Below, in pieces: positions 62,842 to 64,000 of a stretch of DNA of 64,000 nt; positions within the stretch are counted from its first letter, which is position 1, and every line of letters starts with the position of its first letter. Source of the stretch: Bugula neritina (lineage: Eukaryota; Bryozoa; Gymnolaemata; Cheilostomatida; Bugulidae); NCBI GenBank assembly GCA_964035545.1, contig OZ037773.1:3079751-3143750 (forward strand). The letters run 5' to 3'. A model generated the notes under the pieces. The model searched no databases. It was not told the origin of the DNA and worked only from the letters and a program-made list of their open reading frames with translations. A program made the position numbers and the translations under genes.

Positions 62842-64000
62842 ACTATATTTACGTCACAAGACAGTGCTAAAAGACTATCACAGGTTCGGTTAATTGATCT
62901 CTATACTAACGCACTACCATGCGTATAAGTCTATACAACATAATATTACATATGCTGTGTCACATTGTTTGACCTCATTGTTATTAGATATAATGTAAAA
63001 GGGACACAGAGGTGACAAAATGATAACTATATTATTGTGAATGATTACGCGTAGTGGTTATTTGATAATTGTATCATGCTATAGGAGATAGATTCCAAAA
63101 TAATTCATGACTTCCATTTTTGCCAGATTAATTACTATATATAAACAGTGTAGCGACTCCATGTGTATATCAATCCTTGCAAGCATGAATGTATCTTAAC
63201 AATTCTCATACTATTTCTCACTCAATTTTTCACATTTCTCATTATAATATCCTTTTATAAATGTCCAATTAGAACAAGATTTATGCCAAAACACATTGCA
63301 AGTTAAGTTCATGAATTTACAATCATTGCGTATACTTACAGCAAAAAATACTAATAATTGGGTAATTCTAAAATTTGAGACAACTAAAATGCTTCAAACA
63401 AAATAAATGCTGCAATAAATTGGAAAAAAAATCACTAGATATCTAGTGATTTTTTTTTCAGTTTATTGCAGCATTTATATAAGCGCTATTTTTTAATCAA
63501 GAAAATTCACTCTGATTTTGAAAAGCATTAATAAGAAACTTTTAAAAAATATATCAAAAACACCAAGAGTTTGGAGAAAACAGCATTCCTTATTATTTCA
63601 CAATACATGAACGCTTTATCGACGAGTTATTTATCCGATTAATCTTTTATTATACTTTTTGCCAATTCTAAAAAACCTTGAGGTAAAAAAATTATAGTAT
63701 AGCCTATAATAAACTACTCTGGTACTTTTAGTAAAGTTTATATAATAGCATCTGGAAAAGGTTTGATTGCCAAATATATTAGTATTAGAGTAAATATATG
63801 TAAATAACTTGAATGTTTAGTTTCAACATAACTTACAAATTACTTTTTGAAAAATTGCTTTACTATAGTTGATGATTTCTTGCCTTGTAATAAGAACTTA
63901 TTGCATCATTTTTTGACCAGAAAAATGATAATCACACAAGCATGTTCAAATTTTAATGCAAGAAAGCATTTATCACTTCATTTGACTGCATACTCAATTT
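62842..64000. repeat. Long duplicated segment, copy B, running off the window
   Basis: Partner of 58845-59957, continuing to the last base. It contains about 40 bp missing from copy A, which completes a 72 bp palindrome at 63405-63476. Confidence 0.95.
63405..63476. repeat. 72 bp palindrome in copy B
   Basis: AAATGCTGCAATAAA pairs with TTTATTGCAGCATTT around the perfect centre ATCACTAGATATCTAGTGAT. Only about four bases per arm are unpaired. Confidence 0.9.

Overview
The window is animal nuclear DNA. It is strongly AT-rich (I judge roughly 70% AT by eye), gene-poor and full of microsatellites. The genes are split by GT-AG introns, and there are fragments of Penelope-like and LINE retroelements, foldback MITEs and tRNA-like sequences. 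There are no operons, ribosome binding sites or CRISPR arrays. An invertebrate is most likely (cnidarian, sponge or lophotrochozoan), but I cannot name the phylum.

The best genes form a cluster of paralogous single-pass receptors, all on the + strand. Receptor 1 is only the end of its last exon (1-171). Receptor 2 (2365-6505, five coding exons, 384 codons) and receptor 3 (49344-52655, seven coding exons, 499 codons) each have a signal peptide, Ig-like ectodomains, a Thr/Pro-rich stalk, a glycine-rich transmembrane helix and a cytoplasmic tail of tyrosine motifs. Receptor 3 has three Ig-like domains. Receptor 2 lacks the middle one, and an antisense Penelope-like fragment sits in the intron where those exons would be. 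The tails also differ: receptor 3 mostly carries YxxM motifs (PI3K type) and receptor 2 carries ITIM-like SxYxxI/V motifs. This suggests a family with divergent signalling, comparable in design to immune or allorecognition receptors.

Downstream of receptor 3 lies a small secreted peptide gene (57734-58232) with the six-cysteine CS-alpha-beta defensin pattern. A decayed relative follows at about 61705-61848. Both are followed by copies of the same >1.1 kb repeat (58845-59957 and 62842-64000), so the defensin locus looks tandemly duplicated.

The 43 kb between receptors 2 and 3 holds mostly repeats: an AACGTT-rich array (7.55-8.0 kb, and again at 41.8-42.75 kb), a 60-65 bp satellite with a 258 bp higher-order period (8.8-10.3 kb), LINE remnants (17.5-18.1, 21.6-22.1 and 47.2-47.6 kb), foldback MITEs (25.5-26.0 and 33.35-34.4 kb), tandem duplications (10.5/12.1 kb and 35.7/36.7 kb) and trinucleotide arrays (15.5 and 44.8-45.3 kb). 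Splice-aware reading also suggests a small minus-strand gene (12558-14519) starting in a CpG-rich patch, a minus-strand terminal exon at 8560-8698, a possible plus-strand transcription unit at 22.5-26.4 kb and a minus-strand exon-like ORF at 37245-37643. I do not recognise the function of any of these four.

A near-perfect 814 bp palindrome (54770-55583) is built from two head-to-head Penelope-like 3' ends, each with a hammerhead-ribozyme-like core.
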